64,000 nt of DNA from Acidobacteriota bacterium (GCA_016713675.1 JADJOS010000001.1:2108001-2172000), one strand, 5' to 3'. Counted from the first letter of the stretch, positions 1-9,567 are shown. Notes: generated by a model from the letters alone, not told the origin. Made by a program: numbers and translations.

Positions 1-2
1 AC

Positions 3-110
3 GTCATCAGCGTCGCCTCAAAGCGGTTCGTGTTCGTGCCGCGAACGATAATGGTCATGGACGAACTGGACAACGTCGATCTGGTGGCCGAGCCGGAAAT
101 GCTCGAATGA
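3..110 (+). CDS. 3' end of an unidentified protein (partial)
   Basis: An open frame enters from the left edge and ends at TGA 108-110. It encodes 35 residues ending in EPEMLE and contains the run VASKRFVFVPRTIMVMDELD. There is too little to recognise a family. It is followed 11 bases later by a perfect hairpin, which supports a real gene end here. Confidence 0.5.
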   Translation, partial: VISVASKRFVFVPRTIMVMDELDNVDLVAEPEMLE

Positions 111-121
111 GAATTCAGCCT

Positions 122-150
122 CAGAAACGCCGGTTTGACCGGCGTTTCTG
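122..150 (+). terminator. hairpin after the partial gene
   Basis: A perfect 13-bp inverted repeat (CAGAAACGCCGGT and its complement) has a 3-base loop. No long T run follows, so it may be a weak terminator or only a transcript-stabilising hairpin. Confidence 0.5.
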
Positions 151-278
151 CGCGCAATGGCTCGTTAGCTAACTTGGGGAATGTGTGGTCGAGCACATAC
201 AGACGCGGTGCAATACGGTATTACTTATGGTGAATCAGTGTGTCGGGAAGCAGCGAATTTGCTTAGGAGAGTGAGATC

Positions 279-1337
279 ATGAGTTTTATTAAAATATCAA
301 TAACAATATTAGCGATCAGTATGTTTTTGTCGGCTTGCACATCCAGCCAGCCGCAGCAGACGGTGAGTACTGATCCGATCATAAATAACGTTCCGCAAAA
401 CGGTGACCTCGATGATTATTGGGCTAAGGACAATCTCGATCTGCAAAGGGTCGGGAATTTGTTTGAGCGTTCGAACAGCCCGGAGGAGTTTGAATCGTAC
501 CTCAATGCGAACGACGGCATAAATAACCTCGATCTGAACGGTGACGGCTATGTCGATTACATCGGTGTGCAGGAATATCAGGACCGTGACGACAATTCAC
601 GCGGCTTGTCTCTGTTCAGCCGTTTCGGCCCCGATCTGATACAAGAGATCGCACAGATCGTGCTTTATCGCGACAGTCCAAATTGGTCCGGTGCCCGTGT
701 CCTTGTAAGGGGCAATGATCAGATCTACGGCGACAACAATTACTACGAAACGAACTGGGCTGACCGCACGATCGGGTTGGTCTCGATGCTGTTCGGCAAC
801 CGAACGGAGTCTTATCGATCACCGTATTACTATGGCAATTATCCGCCGCAGTATCAGACATATCAGGTGGTCGATACGCCGTATTACCGCACTCGAATCG
901 AGCGGCTCTATCCTCAGCCGATATTTGTTTACACGGCAAATCCGGTTTGGATCAGCAAGATCAAGATCAAATCGCCGAACAACGGCCTGCATCTCGGCCA
1001 GATCAAGGCCAGATTGGTAAAACCGACAAAAGAGCAGGAGGAATTTTACAAGGTCAATCCGCGCGTTGTAAAAGCCGTCAAGGCCGATAAAGATGACAAT
1101 TCCGACAAGAAAGATAAGGGCGGAAAAGATGATGATAAAGGCATAAAGCCCGATAACGATCAAAAGGCCGATCCGTCAAAGAACGACCGTAAGAACGAGA
1201 CCCCGGGCATCAATCCGAACCAGCCGTCGAAGCCGGGAAAGCCCGACCGGCCGGACTCGAAGCCGGTCAAGCAGGACAAGGACGGAAAGGATAACGGAAA
1301 ACCAAACGACGGCGGCAAGGGCAAAGGCAAGCCGTAA
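279..1337 (+). CDS. lipoprotein with Lys/Asp/Gly-rich tail
   Basis: This is a 352-residue exported lipoprotein of unknown function. Residues 1-20 are a lipoprotein signal with lipobox LSAC, so Cys20 should be lipidated. A DLNGDGYVDYIG segment near residue 88 resembles an EF-hand or FG-GAP calcium loop. The middle is rich in Tyr and Pro. From about residue 265 the chain becomes a charged low-complexity tail rich in Lys, Asp, Gly and Pro, likely disordered. The start is supported by TTAGGAGAG a few bases upstream. A strong terminator follows, so it is probably a single-gene unit. I recognise no named family. Confidence 0.85.
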   Translation: MSFIKISITILAISMFLSACTSSQPQQTVSTDPIINNVPQNGDLDDYWAKDNLDLQRVGNLFERSNSPEEFESYLNANDGINNLDLNGDGYVDYIGVQEYQDRDDNSRGLSLFSRFGPDLIQEIAQIVLYRDSPNWSGARVLVRGNDQIYGDNNYYETNWADRTIGLVSMLFGNRTESYRSPYYYGNYPPQYQTYQVVDTPYYRTRIERLYPQPIFVYTANPVWISKIKIKSPNNGLHLGQIKARLVKPTKEQEEFYKVNPRVVKAVKADKDDNSDKKDKGGKDDDKGIKPDNDQKADPSKNDRKNETPGINPNQPSKPGKPDRPDSKPVKQDKDGKDNGKPNDGGKGKGKP

Positions 1338-1368
1338 TACCTCTGCGGTCAAGATCATTTGACGAAAG

Positions 1369-1392
1369 ACTCCGCTTCGGCGGAGTTTTTTT
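1369..1392 (+). terminator. rho-independent terminator
   Basis: ACTCCGC and GCGGAGT flank a TTCG tetraloop and are followed by a run of seven T. It closes the lipoprotein gene 32 bases upstream. Confidence 0.9.
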
Positions 1393-1635
1393 GTGTCTGC
1401 ATTCAATAAAACTCCAAAAAATCTGAAATCAGCACTCGATTGGGCGTTTTTCTCAAATGCCGATAAAAGTTCGGGATTCCCCGGCTTTTAAGTTATTGAA
1501 ATCATTGTTGTTTACGTTTGCTGCGGGATTTGCCTCACGCAATGAACAAACATCGCGGAATTTTTCGAATGTAGTTTGCCTGCCCCGGTGAATTTGCGAT
1601 CGGACGGTTCGACGGACGCGAGATGATCGAAAAAT
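1393..1635. other. non-coding leader of the polysaccharide locus
   Basis: About 240 bases lie between the terminator and the next start codon. I see no credible ORF, no recognisable riboswitch and no clear promoter hexamers. The stretch presumably holds the promoter of the exopolysaccharide operon. Confidence 0.4.
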
Positions 1636-4002
1636 ATGATCTACCGAGAGTGCCCCAAATCTATTACGCGTATTGCGCGTGTCTTCCTTTTAATCACGAT
1701 AGGATCATTGTTGTTCGCCTGCGGCGGTTCCACCGCCAAGTTTCTGGCAAAGGGCGAAGAGTATCTGGCGAAACGTAAGTTTCACGATGCTCTGATGCAG
1801 TTCCGCTCGGCTGCCGAATCGGACAGCGACTCGGCAAAGGCGCATTGGGGATTGGCACGTGCGTATGAGAACCTCGGTCAATTCAACGAAGCCCTCGACG
1901 AACTGCGAAAGGCCGTAGACCTCGATGGGACCAACCTCGAAGCGAAATCAAAATTAGGCAACTATTATCTGCTCATCCGGCCGCCGCTTATCACCGAAGC
2001 CGAAGATCTGCAGAAAGCTGTCGTGGAGGCAGATCCGAGCTTTGTCGAAGGCCATATTCTGAAGGCCTCGATACTTGCTACGCAGAACCGGCCCGAAAAC
2101 GAAGTGGTCGCTAAGGTCAACGAGGCGATCGAGATCGATCCGCGTCGAATTGAGACCTACTTGAGCCTCTCGCGATATTACGTTTCGCGTGAAAAGGTTC
2201 CCGAAGCCGAAGCGGCTATTCGAAAAGGCATTGAGATGAATCCGAACGGTGCGATCGGCTATGTCGAATACGGACGGTTCCTGACCTACGCGAATCGAAA
2301 CACCGAGGCGGAAGCTCAGTTTACAAAGGCGATAGCCGCCGAACAAGGAAATATCGAGGCTCACGAGGCGATCGCGGATTTCTTTGTGGCGACCAAACAG
2401 AACGAGAAGGCAGAAGCGGAATTCAAGAACCTTGTCACAATTCAGGAAAACAGCCCCGAAAGCCGTCTGGTCTTAGCCGATTTTTACGCGACGACAAGCC
2501 GTCAGAGCGAGGCGATCGAGGTTCTGACCGCGATCGTTGCTGACGCCCCGGATTACGTTCGTGCCCGATATCGCTTGGGCCAGATCTATCTTGACCAGAA
2601 AGACACTGCCAAGGTAACCGAGCAGCTCGAGGCGTTGTTCAAGATCAATGACAGCGATATCGAGGCTCTGATGCTGCGGGCACGGATGTACCTGCAGGAA
2701 AGCAAAGCGGACCTGGCGGTCAAAGATCTCGAAGACATTCTCAAAAAACAGCCGAGCCAGCGTGACGCCCTTTACTACATTTCCCAAGCGAAAATCGCGA
2801 TCGGACAGATCGATCAGGCGCGTGCCTTCATCGCCGATATCGAACGCTATCATCCAAAATATCTGCGGGTTGGCCTGTTGAAGATCCAGGCCGCATTCTC
2901 AGCCGGCGAACCGGAAAACGCGCTGAAGCAGGCAAATGAACTGTTATCGAAGGTAAATGCCGCCACCCCGGACGCTTACAACGGCGTCAATGCACTGCAC
3001 GATCTGCAGATCAAAGGACTGACATCGCGAGGCCTCGCATTTCTCGAACTCGGAAAACTCATTGACGCGCACGTCGATCTCGAACGCGTACTTGCGATGA
3101 CGCCGGCATCTTCGTCAGCAATGGTCAATCTTGCCAAGGTCTGTACGGCTCGACGCGACGGGGCGAAGGCGCTCGAGTATTACGAAAAGGCACTTGTCGC
3201 AGACGCTGCGAATTTTGACGCGATGAGCGGGATCGTGACGATCTCGATCCAAATGAAACGCACCGATCAGGCACACGCAAAACTCGGTGAACTGATCACC
3301 CGCAACGCCGGCCGCGGCGATGTGCTGGCTGCATTGCATTATCTCAATTCGCAGGTTTTCGCCGCAGAAAAGAACGCGGCGTCTCAGGAAAGTGAATTGA
3401 TGCAGGCGATGTCGCTCGATCCGAATTATCTGCCGGCATACTCGTCGTTCGCGGCGTTGCTGGTCGGACGTAACCAAACAGGCGAAGCGATCGCACAATA
3501 TCAGAAAGTCGTTGCAATGAAGCCGTCGGCGCCTGTTTATACCCTGCTCGGCATTCTCGAAGATTCGCGAAGTAACACTGCCGAGGCTGAAAAGCACTAC
3601 CGCCAGGCACTCGACATCGCACCTGATTCGCCGATCGCCGCCAACAATCTGGCGTGGCTGATCGCCGAGAACGGCGGGAATCTCGATGAAGCGTTGCAGC
3701 TCGCGTCTGCGGCGGTTGCAAAAGATCAGACGGTGGCCGGTTTCTATGACACGCTCGGTTGGGTCTATCTGAAAAAGGGATTGTATTCGCCGGCCGTTGA
3801 GCAGCTTCGCAAGGCGATCGCACTTGACGAAAGATCGGGGCGGCCCGAAACCGCCGGTTACCGCGTCAGGCTGGCAACAGCATTATCGATGGCAGGTGAT
3901 AAGGCATCGGCACGCCGCGAGGTCGAAACCTCGCTTAGGTCTGCGAACGAACTCAGCCAGCAGGAAGTGGCAGATGCAAAGAGAGTTTTGGCGAGCCTAT
4001 AG
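1636..4002 (+). CDS. PrsT-like TPR-repeat lipoprotein of an exopolysaccharide/PEP-CTERM-type locus
   Basis: This 788-residue protein has an N-terminal lipoprotein signal (lipobox LFAC, Cys near residue 31) followed by tetratricopeptide repeats along almost its whole length. Examples are the ALMQFRSAAE and AHWGLARAYENLGQ blocks and the C-terminal NNLAWLIAENGG / FYDTLGWVYLKKGLY blocks. Length, lipobox and repeat style fit the TPR lipoprotein family (PrsT) found beside exosortase-associated polysaccharide genes. A scaffold role in periplasmic assembly of the export machinery is inferred. It opens a co-directional cluster of polysaccharide genes. No strong ribosome-binding site is visible at this ATG. 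A start slightly further in is possible, but it would shorten the signal peptide. Confidence 0.85.
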   Translation: MIYRECPKSITRIARVFLLITIGSLLFACGGSTAKFLAKGEEYLAKRKFHDALMQFRSAAESDSDSAKAHWGLARAYENLGQFNEALDELRKAVDLDGTNLEAKSKLGNYYLLIRPPLITEAEDLQKAVVEADPSFVEGHILKASILATQNRPENEVVAKVNEAIEIDPRRIETYLSLSRYYVSREKVPEAEAAIRKGIEMNPNGAIGYVEYGRFLTYANRNTEAEAQFTKAIAAEQGNIEAHEAIADFFVATKQNEKAEAEFKNLVTIQENSPESRLVLADFYATTSRQSEAIEVLTAIVADAPDYVRARYRLGQIYLDQKDTAKVTEQLEALFKINDSDIEALMLRARMYLQESKADLAVKDLEDILKKQPSQRDALYYISQAKIAIGQIDQARAFIADIERYHPKYLRVGLLKIQAAFSAGEPENALKQANELLSKVNAATPDAYNGVNALHDLQIKGLTSRGLAFLELGKLIDAHVDLERVLAMTPASSSAMVNLAKVCTARRDGAKALEYYEKALVADAANFDAMSGIVTISIQMKRTDQAHAKLGELITRNAGRGDVLAALHYLNSQVFAAEKNAASQESELMQAMSLDPNYLPAYSSFAALLVGRNQTGEAIAQYQKVVAMKPSAPVYTLLGILEDSRSNTAEAEKHYRQALDIAPDSPIAANNLAWLIAENGGNLDEALQLASAAVAKDQTVAGFYDTLGWVYLKKGLYSPAVEQLRKAIALDERSGRPETAGYRVRLATALSMAGDKASARREVETSLRSANELSQQEVADAKRVLASL

Positions 4003-4005
4003 ACC

Positions 4006-4185
4006 ATGATGATCTTATTTGGATTTGAAATTGCGGATGTCGCCGACTGGCCCTTGTTGGCCGGAATATCGGAATCGGCCGGAGTGCTGGTCGTCGGCGT
4101 CAGCCTCATTTCCATCGCCGGGATCATGCGTTGGGCCCTGGGCCGGCGAAACGAGGAAAAGCATTACGCGGACGATAGCGATTAG
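4006..4185 (+). CDS. small single-pass membrane protein in the polysaccharide operon
   Basis: A 59-residue ORF begins 3 bases after the TPR lipoprotein stop and ends 33 bases before the chain-length determinant. It encodes a short N-terminus, one hydrophobic helix of about 22 residues (roughly 25-46, GVLVVGVSLISIAGIMRWAL) and a charged tail starting with GRRNEE. Tight spacing and frame integrity argue that it is a real gene. The helix followed by arginines recalls a sortase-type anchor, but the tail is longer than in PEP-CTERM anchors and I see no PEP motif. Function is unknown. Confidence 0.55.
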   Translation: MMILFGFEIADVADWPLLAGISESAGVLVVGVSLISIAGIMRWALGRRNEEKHYADDSD

Positions 4186-4218
4186 CATCACCGAGATCTT
4201 TGATTAAGGGTAGAAACG

Positions 4219-5877
4219 ATGAACGTTGAATTTAGACAAAGAACGGCCGGCGAACTGATCGGCATACTGAAGCGGCAGAAATGGATGATCATCCTACCGA
4301 TCATCACGTTTACGGCGGCCATCGGCTATGTCGTTTACAAGCTGCCCGCGATCTACGAATCGACTTCACTGTTGACGGTCAAACCACCGACCATCTCGTC
4401 GAACCTTGTCGCATCGCTCACCAACGAAGACCTTTCGCAGCGTCTGCAGACTATAAACCAGGAAGTGCTGAGCCGTTCGTCGCTCGAGCCGATGGTTCAG
4501 AAATATGACCTGTACAAGGCCGAACGCCAATCGGGAATGCCGATGGAACTCGTCATTGAGAAGATGTATAAGAATATCAAGGTCGATCTCGAGGACTCGG
4601 GCAGTGAAAAGATCGCTGCGTTTCGCATCAGATATCGCGACCGCGACCCACAAGCGACGCGAAATGTGACTGCCGAACTCGCAAGCAAATACGTCAACGC
4701 ACAGGTACAAACACAGACAGAGATAGCTGAATCGACCAAGGACCTGTTCGAGCGGCAGCTTGCCGAAAAGAAGACGGCCATGGACGAACTGGAACGCCAG
4801 CGTCTCGAGATCATGACGCAGAATGTCGCGACACTTCCGGAATCGGAACAGGGATTGGTCGCACAGCTCGGGGGCTTGCGGGACCGCGAAGCGAACATCA
4901 TGAAGGAAAAAGAATCGCTCATGAACGAACGCGGACGTTTAAGCGATTCGATCGGTGCAAACAACCGTCAGATGTCGTTGATCGAGGATTTTGGGCAAAA
5001 AGAAACACAGGACACTGTCCGATCGATAGCCGATCCTGAGAGTTCGCCGGCGTACGGAGAATTGATCAAACGCCGTGCCGATCTAAATGCTCAGCTCGAC
5101 AATCTGCTTAAAGTTTACAAAGAAAAGCACCCCGCAGTGGTCGCAAAACAGAGCGAGATCGCTCGTGTGAACGAAGAATTTGAAGGGCTGAGAAAAAATG
5201 CTGACAAACGTGTCGCTACGGCAACTCAGTCAAGCGGACGAAAGGCGGAACTCCAGAAACGGTCACTCGAACTGGAAAATCAGCGGATCCAGGCTCAGAT
5301 CGGCCAGATCGAATCGCAGCTTGCGGCCAAGGATAACGAGATCAGACAGAACGCAGCGGCTGTCATTGCTCTTGAGACACGCATAAATGCGGTACCGGGC
5401 GTAAAGGTAGCACTCGAGGGCGTCACTGCCCAGTATCAATCGGCAAAGCAGACTTATGACGAGATCCTGAAGAAAAAGAACGAGGCCGAAACCGTTGTCG
5501 GTGTCGAAACGAATGCCCAGGGCGAGACGATCCGTGTGCAGGACCCTGCAAATGTCCCGCAATCGCCGGTCGCACCGAAACGATTCTTGCTGACGCTGGT
5601 CGGTTCCGGTGTCGGGTTGTTGATCGGTTTGATACTTGCGGCATTTTCCGAAGTTCCGCGATTTTTCAAGATCCAGAGTATCGAGGATGCCAAGCATTAC
5701 ACCGGTCTGCCGGTTCTTGCATCGGTTCCGCCGCTGCTTTCGAAAGCGGAGAAACAATGGATCAAGCGTTCGGGCTGGCTGAAACTTACGGCGGCTGCAA
5801 TAGCTGCGGTAGGCGTCATTCCCGTGATCATTTTGATCCTGCAGGCAACGAGGTTATTCGACAGGTTGGTCGGTTAA
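4219..5877 (+). CDS. polysaccharide chain-length determinant (Wzz/GumC-like, XrtA-type)
   Basis: This is a 552-residue inner-membrane protein that should set polymer length and bridge synthesis to export. It has a Wzz N-terminal domain with a first membrane helix at about 20-39. A long periplasmic coiled-coil region (about 170-400) follows. The Pro-rich stretch VPQSPVAPKRFLLTL leads into a second helix at about 457-475. An unusual third hydrophobic segment lies near 525-545. There is no fused kinase domain; the kinase is a separate gene two places downstream, as in exosortase-associated loci. GGGTAGAAACG precedes the ATG. Confidence 0.9.
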   Translation: MNVEFRQRTAGELIGILKRQKWMIILPIITFTAAIGYVVYKLPAIYESTSLLTVKPPTISSNLVASLTNEDLSQRLQTINQEVLSRSSLEPMVQKYDLYKAERQSGMPMELVIEKMYKNIKVDLEDSGSEKIAAFRIRYRDRDPQATRNVTAELASKYVNAQVQTQTEIAESTKDLFERQLAEKKTAMDELERQRLEIMTQNVATLPESEQGLVAQLGGLRDREANIMKEKESLMNERGRLSDSIGANNRQMSLIEDFGQKETQDTVRSIADPESSPAYGELIKRRADLNAQLDNLLKVYKEKHPAVVAKQSEIARVNEEFEGLRKNADKRVATATQSSGRKAELQKRSLELENQRIQAQIGQIESQLAAKDNEIRQNAAAVIALETRINAVPGVKVALEGVTAQYQSAKQTYDEILKKKNEAETVVGVETNAQGETIRVQDPANVPQSPVAPKRFLLTLVGSGVGLLIGLILAAFSEVPRFFKIQSIEDAKHYTGLPVLASVPPLLSKAEKQWIKRSGWLKLTAAAIAAVGVIPVIILILQATRLFDRLVG

Positions 5878-5947
5878 AAGTCGGGTGAGAACTCTGTGGT
5901 TATTTCACGCTTAAAGGCGTAACTCTGAACAAAGAGGTAATTATGTT

Positions 5948-7003
5948 ATGTATAAAGAATTTTTTGGCTTAGATGATTTTCCGTTCACACTGACGCCGGA
6001 TCCGCGGTTTATCGTGTTCACGCCGAGCTACAACGAAGTTCTGGCGAGCCTTTATTACGGGCTTGAAAATGCCAAGGGCCTGATCGTGCTGACCGGCGAG
6101 GTCGGAACAGGCAAGACCACGGCTCTGAGATGGATACTTAGACGCCTCGATTCGTCAGTGCTCGCGGCGTATGTTTTCAATCCTCGGCTTTCGGTCGAGG
6201 AATTCTACCACCACGTCACGCAGATGCTCGGCATCAAGGACTGGACGAATAAATCCGAGCTGCTCAACACAATGGGCAAGGTCCTCGAAGAACGCCATCG
6301 CCGAGGCCTCAGGACCGTGATCATCATCGACGAGGCCCACGAACTTTCAGATTATGTACTCGAAGAGATCCGCCTGCTGCTCAATTTCGAGTCGGACAAT
6401 GCCAAACATCTCCAGATCGTCCTGACCGGCCAGCAGGAACTCCGCGACAAGCTGAATCAGGCAAATCTTCGTCAGCTCAAACAGCGCGTTGCTCTGCGGT
6501 GCAATATGCACTCGTTCCCGAATGTCGAGGAGGTCGAACGTTACATTACCGAACGTCTGCTGATCGCAGGTTCGGGTCAGCCGAAGATCTTTTCGGCCGA
6601 GGCGATCGATTATATCTACCGCTGCTCGGAGGGAATACCGCGCAACATCAACAATCTCTGCGACAACGCAATGCTCACGGCGTATGCCGCCGGTGAACGT
6701 ATGATCGGCCGCAGTGTGATCGAGGAAGTCGCTGAAAATCTCGACCTCATTCCGCCTATGGAAAAACGCGAACAGGCTGCTCCGATGTCTGATTTCAAGG
6801 CTCCGGGCGTACTGACGGCCGAAGCACGCGAAGAGCTGTGGAACAACAGCCAGCGTTCGTACCCCAACGGGAATGGCAACGGGAATGGCAACGGGAATGG
6901 AAATGGCCATTCGAACGGTCAGGCGAAGCCAAGCGAATTCAAATTCGACGACATCGACGATGACATACATCTCGAGATCGGTGAATTGGGCGGATTTTAC
7001 TAA
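5948..7003 (+). CDS. ExeA-like AAA ATPase of the polysaccharide locus
   Basis: This is a 351-residue cytoplasmic ATPase. The N-terminus MYKEFFGLDDFPFTLTPDPR is the signature of the ExeA/XrtA-associated ATPase family. Walker A is at 50-57 (GEVGTGKT) and Walker B at 123-130 (TVIIIDEA), with further AAA elements around GIPRNINNLCDNA. It is thought to power or control secretion or assembly in exosortase-type polysaccharide loci. The C-terminal part is low in complexity, with a run of Gly-Asn dipeptides at about 306-320 encoded by a 12-bp tandem repeat, and then an acidic tail. Confidence 0.9.
   Translation: MYKEFFGLDDFPFTLTPDPRFIVFTPSYNEVLASLYYGLENAKGLIVLTGEVGTGKTTALRWILRRLDSSVLAAYVFNPRLSVEEFYHHVTQMLGIKDWTNKSELLNTMGKVLEERHRRGLRTVIIIDEAHELSDYVLEEIRLLLNFESDNAKHLQIVLTGQQELRDKLNQANLRQLKQRVALRCNMHSFPNVEEVERYITERLLIAGSGQPKIFSAEAIDYIYRCSEGIPRNINNLCDNAMLTAYAAGERMIGRSVIEEVAENLDLIPPMEKREQAAPMSDFKAPGVLTAEAREELWNNSQRSYPNGNGNGNGNGNGNGHSNGQAKPSEFKFDDIDDDIHLEIGELGGFY
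6866..6901 (+). repeat. 12-bp tandem repeat encoding Gly-Asn dipeptides
   Basis: AACGGGAATGGC occurs three times head to tail inside the ATPase gene. The repeat length is a multiple of three, so copy-number change would keep the frame. Confidence 0.85.
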
Positions 7004-7015
7004 GAATGTCGGTTT

Positions 7016-7082
7016 TCGGTCTTGGGACTTTGGTCTTCGATCAAGACCAAAGACCGAAGACCAAAGGCCAAAGACCTAAGAC
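7016..7082. repeat. intergenic GGTCTTTGGTCTT-type repeat with hairpin
   Basis: The gap between the ATPase and kinase genes is made of variants of the words GGTCTT and AAGACC(AA). CTTTGGTCTT and AAGACCAAAG flank a 5-base CGATC centre and can form a stem. No T run follows. This looks like a dispersed short-repeat family, not a terminator. Confidence 0.75.
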
Positions 7083-7094
7083 TTAAAGAAAGCC

Positions 7095-8099
7095 ATGAGC
7101 ATCTTACAAGCATTACAAAAGAAAAGATCTGAGCAACCGAATGGTGAGGGTACAGCGACGGTTGTGCCATTCAACGGTGACGTTCGACGGGCATATGTAC
7201 CGGCGGACCTTGTCGCACCTGAATTCGCCATCGGTACTCCAGTATCGACGTTCAATGGGCAGCCGGAATCTAACTTCGGGACGGCACTCCCTGATTTGGA
7301 AACGGGCATAACTGCCGGGGCAAATTTGAACGTCGACAGCCCAACGCGCTCGGTCGTCAAGCCGCTGCCTGACTTTGTCAGCTGGCAGGTTGACCCCGAG
7401 CGCGTTGAGCCTCGCCTCGTGGCGATCACTCAGCCGAATTCATCGTATTGCGAGGAATATAGATCTCTGCGAACGCACGTCCTGCACAAAGGACAGCGAA
7501 ACGATCTCAAGACCATCGTCGTCGCCAGCGTCAATCCCAGCGAAGGTAAATCGGTGACGTCGATCAATCTCTCGTGGCTGCTCGCACAGACCGATGGCGT
7601 GCGGGCCTTGATCATCGACAGTGATCTGCGTATGCCGAGCCTTGCCGATTATATGGGTATCGAGACCGACCGAGGTTTGTCGGATGTGCTTGCCGGAACA
7701 GCGACGCTCAAGGAATCGATCATCAGGCTTGAGCCTTCAGGACTACATCTTTTGCCGGGCGGCGAAGCCCGCCAGGATGTGGCCGAGCTGATCTCGGGGC
7801 CGAAATTCAAAGAAATATTGCGCGAAGCTCGCGAAATGTTTGATTACGTGATCATCGACGCACCGCCACTCGGCATCTTTACCGATGCGACCGTGCTGAT
7901 CAATCACGCTGACGGAGCGATTCTAGTGGTGCGGGCAAACCGCACAAAATACGGAGCCCTCGAACGCATTCTCGAACCTTTGCCCAAGGATCGGATGCTC
8001 GGAGTCGTTCTCAATCAGAGCGAAGACGTGATGGACGAATCGCATTATAACTACGGTTATTACAACTACAAACGTTTGAATGAACAGGTCGGTCCGTAA
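7095..8099 (+). CDS. CpsD/CapB-type tyrosine autokinase
   Basis: This is a 334-residue BY-kinase domain that should phosphorylate itself and regulate polymerisation with the chain-length determinant. The modified Walker A is at 144-153 (ASVNPSEGKS), Walker A' is near 173-177 (IIDSD) and Walker B is at 252-258 (VIIDAPP). The C-terminus has a tyrosine cluster (Tyr318, 320, 322, 323, 325), the usual autophosphorylation site. Residues 1-100 are poorly conserved and likely flexible. It is a stand-alone kinase, matching the separate chain-length protein upstream. Confidence 0.92.
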   Translation: MSILQALQKKRSEQPNGEGTATVVPFNGDVRRAYVPADLVAPEFAIGTPVSTFNGQPESNFGTALPDLETGITAGANLNVDSPTRSVVKPLPDFVSWQVDPERVEPRLVAITQPNSSYCEEYRSLRTHVLHKGQRNDLKTIVVASVNPSEGKSVTSINLSWLLAQTDGVRALIIDSDLRMPSLADYMGIETDRGLSDVLAGTATLKESIIRLEPSGLHLLPGGEARQDVAELISGPKFKEILREAREMFDYVIIDAPPLGIFTDATVLINHADGAILVVRANRTKYGALERILEPLPKDRMLGVVLNQSEDVMDESHYNYGYYNYKRLNEQVGP

Positions 8100-8108
8100 A
8101 CGACAGAA

Positions 8109-9500
8109 ATGGGTGCCTCACGGTTTAGTCCGAGAAAATTTTGGCTGATCACAGCCGACGCCGCGATCATATATGGCGGCGTCATTCTCGCGCTTTATTT
8201 GCGGCTTGGCATCGATGGTTCGGTAAACGAATTGAGTGAACGGAACGGCTGGGTCAAGATCGGCCTCGCGACCTCGGTCTGCCTGTTAAACCTCTATTTC
8301 TACGACCTTTACGACTACATTGTGATGACCAACCGCCGGGAGCTGCTGTTGCGGCTGGTGCAGGCGTTGGGCATTGCGTGGGCTTTGCTCGCGTTATTGT
8401 TCTATTTTGCTCCGCCGCTGATGATCGGCCGCGGTGTGTCGATCATTTCGGTTCCGCTGGTCCTGGCTCTATTGCTTGGCTGGCGGATCGCGATCCACAG
8501 TCTGACGGGCCATCCGGAGATCGGCGAAAAGATACTCGTCGTCGGCACGGGCAAGACCGCTCTCGACACTGCCGAAGCTGTCTGGGATCGACGCGATGCC
8601 GGATACCGCATCGTCGGATTTATCTCAGAGAACGGTGCAAAACCGATGGAGAAGCTCGGGAAGTCGGTAATTCTCGGAAAAGGCCCCGATCTCGAATCCG
8701 TCATCATCAACGAAAAGATCGATCGCGTCGTGATCGCCGTTCGCGAACGCCGCGGTGCCTTTCCGACGGAAGCTCTGCTCAGGATGAGCCTTGCGGGAGA
8801 TGTTTCTATTGAAGAATGTACGTCATTCTTCGAACGCATCACGGGCAAGGTCCACGTTGATATGCTGCGGCCTTCGTGGCTGATATTTGCAGGCCGGCGG
8901 CGGGATTCACGCGTCAAGGCGGTTTTTCGCGAGATGATGCATCGGCTGTTGGCTCTCGTTGGACTGATCGTTTCGTTTCCGGTCGGCGTATTGACGGCAA
9001 TACTGATAAAACTCGAGTCTCGCGGACCGGTCTTTTACAAACAGGAACGCGTCGGCAAGAACGGCCACATTTTTAATGTGATCAAATTCCGCTCGATGCG
9101 GACGGATGCCGAATCGGACGGAAAGCCCGTATGGGCAGTAGATAACGACGACCGGACGACGCGTGTCGGAAAGGTAATACGCAAGATCCGCGTCGATGAG
9201 ATACCGCAGTTCGGGAATATTCTGAAGGGCGAGATGAACTTTGTCGGTCCGCGGCCTGAGCGTCCGCATTTCGTCAAGCAGCTCGCGACCGAGATCTCGT
9301 TCTATGAACATCGTCACTTGGTCGCACCCGGCCTGACGGGCTGGGCACAGATCAAATATCCGTACGGAGCCTCGGTCGCCGACGCGATACAAAAGCTGCA
9401 GTACGACCTGTATTACATCAAGAATCAAAGCCTGACACTGGATCTGGTCATCGTTTTTGAGACGGTGAAAACAGTGCTGTTCGGTAAAGGCGGCCGGTAA
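8109..9500 (+). CDS. priming undecaprenyl-phosphate sugar phosphotransferase (EpsB/WbaP-like)
   Basis: This is a 463-residue membrane enzyme that should transfer the first sugar-1-phosphate to undecaprenyl phosphate. It has N-terminal membrane helices (about 10-125), a central CoA-binding/Rossmann-like domain (about 140-270), one helix near 280-300, and then the catalytic bacterial sugar transferase domain. Visible motifs are KQERVGKNGHIFNVIKFRSM, DEIPQFGNILKGEMNFVGPR and GLTGWAQIKYPYGAS. The YPYGAS variant fits the PEP-CTERM-system subgroup. It starts 9 bases after the kinase stop, so co-transcription is likely. Confidence 0.92.
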   Translation: MGASRFSPRKFWLITADAAIIYGGVILALYLRLGIDGSVNELSERNGWVKIGLATSVCLLNLYFYDLYDYIVMTNRRELLLRLVQALGIAWALLALLFYFAPPLMIGRGVSIISVPLVLALLLGWRIAIHSLTGHPEIGEKILVVGTGKTALDTAEAVWDRRDAGYRIVGFISENGAKPMEKLGKSVILGKGPDLESVIINEKIDRVVIAVRERRGAFPTEALLRMSLAGDVSIEECTSFFERITGKVHVDMLRPSWLIFAGRRRDSRVKAVFREMMHRLLALVGLIVSFPVGVLTAILIKLESRGPVFYKQERVGKNGHIFNVIKFRSMRTDAESDGKPVWAVDNDDRTTRVGKVIRKIRVDEIPQFGNILKGEMNFVGPRPERPHFVKQLATEISFYEHRHLVAPGLTGWAQIKYPYGASVADAIQKLQYDLYYIKNQSLTLDLVIVFETVKTVLFGKGGR

Positions 9501-9567
9501 CACGCCGCGTCAAAAAAATGGATTTTTCGCACTAATGTGCGTTTTATTAGCGGACGGAGAAATTGAT

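Noticed and set aside
4006..4185. PEP-CTERM sorting signal in the small membrane protein
   Set aside because: There is no PEP motif before the helix, and about a dozen residues follow the arginines, which is too long for a typical anchor.
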